Source: Phoronis australis
Lineage: Eukaryota > Phoronida > Phoronidae
Assembly: GCA_002633005.1 (NCBI GenBank)
Contig: NMRA01000141.1
Location: 64,194-128,193, forward strand
Direction: 5' to 3'
Length of the DNA stretch: 64,000 nt
Positions 61,804 through 64,000 of this stretch are shown piece after piece. The stretch's first letter is position 1. The number at the start of each line of letters is the position of its first letter. The notes beneath the pieces were generated by a model that made no database searches, was not told the origin of the DNA, and saw only the letters and a list, made by a program, of their open reading frames with translations. The position numbers and the translations under genes were made by a program.

Positions 61804-62816
61804 TGCCCGTGTCGACTTCTACCGTGGGCGAAACTCTGGCCATACATGTATCTTCAGATGTTGCTGTGTAAGGCAGATGACCACTGACATACATGTACAC
61901 CGTAAAATAAATGAAAAGCCAACTTTGGATGGAAAGTCGGCACCTCTACAGTAACACTGGCCACGTCCACAGTACCAAGCTCTACTTGCTGTATATAGTT
62001 GCAGTTGTACTTCAGAAAGACAGACATGTCACGACAGACACGGCAGTTGCAACAGTGATACATGTACCCTGTACTGCATGGACTATTACAAGTGGAAGGC
62101 AAGAGTATTTTGTTGCATAAGGTACATCTGGCAAGTAGGTTAACACTGAAGACGGTGACTGAAAAGCAGGTGTCAATGATGACTAAGTATGCACCTGTCA
62201 CCGATACTTAAATTTGCACATGTATATAAATCCAAATTCAAACACGTGCAACTGCCTTAATCTTCCTACACGTATATGCATATTGAACTTGGCGACAAAT
62301 TGAAGTTAATTGCATTAAATCACCTACATAACAACACGTATATGCTTGGTTTAATCAAGGAGTGTAGTACAATAGGAGAGTTCACTTGTGAGTTCATCGT
62401 AATCGCTACCACTAGCGCCACCAAGTGGTGAATAAGCAACAGTCAAGTAGGAAGCGTGAGAACAATGGGAAGGGCGCATTTTGCAGTGCGATAAATTGCA
62501 CTAATTCATCCTCGAAAACCCCCCATACGTGTCAGTTTTAACATTTACTAAGGATTCAGTAATGTAAGGATGATTTGCTATTCAAAATATGATACATCGT
62601 CTTTCATTTTGTGTGTTCTGTTCACGGTTGGAGGACAACTCGATCGCAGTCCCTATGCCGCTGTCATCTGCAGTGTAGGCTACTGCACAGGCTACGCTCT
62701 GCCTTCTGCAGATACTTTGTTGTCAATGTAGGTCTACTAAAATTATATTTGAGGGAGCATCAGAATGGAATACAGTGTTGTGGTAGTGATGAATTGTCTT
62801 ACTTTCTTATTCTTAG

Positions 62817-62973
62817 CAAGGGCGGATCCAGGATTTTGAGTCAGGGGGCCAGGGCAGAGTATTAGCCAGGATTTTGCCCGTCAGAAATTCGCACCCCTGA
62901 ACTATCAAATGGAATTTTGAAGAGCTTTAGGAGGTTTCATGGCCCCTTTGGCCCCCCTCTAATTCCACCACTG
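62817..62973. mobile_element. Second copy of the hAT-like GGGCGGATCCAGG MITE
   Basis: Aligns over its length with 42311-42468 (GATCCAGGATTTTGAGT, TTTTGCCCGTCAGA). Its right end is repeated after the n at 63622. Confidence 0.55.
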
Positions 62974-64000
62974 CTAACTTGTGTTACACCTACTGCACAA
63001 GCTAATTGTCTGCACTCTAGCAGCTTGGTGTATTCAATAGGGAACACATTCAAAATTGTTGGTTGGACATGAAACGCGCCATGAGCTCGGAGCACTTTGT
63101 AATGAAAAGTTGGAAAACACCCAGGACTGTACTGGGGCATGATGGCCACCAGTCATTACAAGCAAAATTCCTTGAGGTCATGCTCAAAACGAGGGCCAAA
63201 TCTCATCACCGCCTCAGCACATGTTGTCTGTGGTCAGGGTAACAAACAAAATTTGTGGCGATGGGAGGGTCTCAACAATCTTGTGGCATACCCCACACTT
63301 ACAAATTAATCGACACTGGTTGCTACTGGAGCGGTCGCGCCTTTGTTGATAAGGGCCTGGACATCCTCTGTAAGGAGTTTTGCCTCTGTTTTTGAGAATG
63401 TGGTGCAGAAAATTTTCCCTGGGTCGGTCGTTCGAACAGATGGAGTGCTTTACCCTGAAGTTTCTGCAGCACCCAGGTATTGTTTCTTAGCCTTCGCCAA
63501 TTGCGTAAACATCGGGCAATTCGTCTACCTAGCGGCGTTATGTTTGTTGAAGGAACAGGGACAAACAAAGAGCGAACCTGAGTGTTCGAGTATTTTGCGA
63601 GTACGTAAGTGGGACTTCCTGNGGGGGCCATGGCCCCTTTGGCCCCCCTCTAATTCCGCCACTGCTAACTTGTGTTACACCTACTGCACAAGCTAATTGT
63701 CTGCACTCTAGCAGCTGGGTGTATTCAATAGGGAACACATTCAAAATTGTTGGTTGGACATGAAACGCGCCATGAGCTCGGAGCACTTTGTAATGAAAAG
63801 TTGGAAAACACCCAGGACTGTACTGGGGCATGATGGCCACCAGTCATTACAAGCAAAATTCCTTGAGGTCATGCTCGAAACGAGGGCCAAATCTCATCAC
63901 CGCCTCAGCACATGTTGTCTGTGGTCAGGGTAACAAACAAAATTTGTGGCGATGGGAGGGTCTCAACAATCTTGTGACATACCCCATTGGGTGTTACTGG
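62940..64000 (+). repeat. Duplicated segment around gap n 63622
   Basis: Sequence from GGCCCCTTTGGCCCCCCTCT at about 62941 to about 63292 recurs from about 63630 to the window edge with few substitutions. Only repeat-derived open frames are present. Confidence 0.7.

Noticed and set aside
63343-63696. Plus-strand frame of 117 codons crossing the n
   Set aside because: It reads through a gap base into a MITE end. The opposite-strand frames likewise come from the duplicated repeat.
1-64000. CRISPR array, bacterial operon or phage module
   Set aside because: No regularly spaced repeats, no ribosome-binding-site-led gene strings; introns and MITEs throughout.

Overview
The window reads as metazoan genomic DNA: intron-rich, AT-leaning, with short exons separated by kilobase introns, GT-AG splice sites, metazoan extracellular domains (MAM, secreted coiled coil), THAP zinc fingers and many short inverted-repeat DNA transposons. 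A marine invertebrate with high heterozygosity (amphioxus, acorn worm or echinoderm type) is my inference; nothing fixes the species. There is no bacterial gene density, operon structure, CRISPR array or rRNA.

Layout. 1-3.0 kb: mostly non-coding, with a tRNA-like or SINE-like stretch near 1.3 kb. 3.0-16.4 kb (+): a secreted protein with PQQ-type beta-propeller repeats, in a signal-peptide exon, three internal exons and two paralogous 3'-terminal exons in tandem (12191-13117 and 15387-16400). Both terminal exons splice in the same phase from the same upstream exon. The introns carry TTAA-flanked transposons and inverted repeats. 17.7-20.5 kb (-): the last three exons of a MAM-domain protein plus an unassigned exon. 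21.9-25.2 kb: a 1.4-1.9 kb segment present twice around a one-base gap. 25.3-30.1 kb (-): a two-exon gene for a secreted coiled-coil protein, whose second exon is partly duplicated around another gap. 32.5-33.6 kb: a degenerate repeat array. 34.7-36.6 kb: a broken exon resembling the P2X7-type intracellular cysteine domain, an apparently intact THAP gene (-), and a THAP domain whose conserved Trp codon is TGA. 38.7-40.7 kb: weak exon-like pieces. 42-47.5 kb: hAT-like and other inverted-repeat elements, then a frameshifted THAP domain. 48-64 kb: gene-poor, with a possible SWIM-type fragment (52 kb), a reverse-transcriptase scrap (57.2 kb), weak open frames (59-61.8 kb), and one more duplicated segment at the right edge.

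Four of the six single-n gaps (3635, 23289, 25651, 63622) are flanked by near-identical direct copies. Where these overlap coding sequence, the differences I checked are synonymous, and two copies differ by a clean insertion. The simplest reading is that both haplotypes were laid end to end by the assembler. This matters for gene models, because parts of two exons appear twice.
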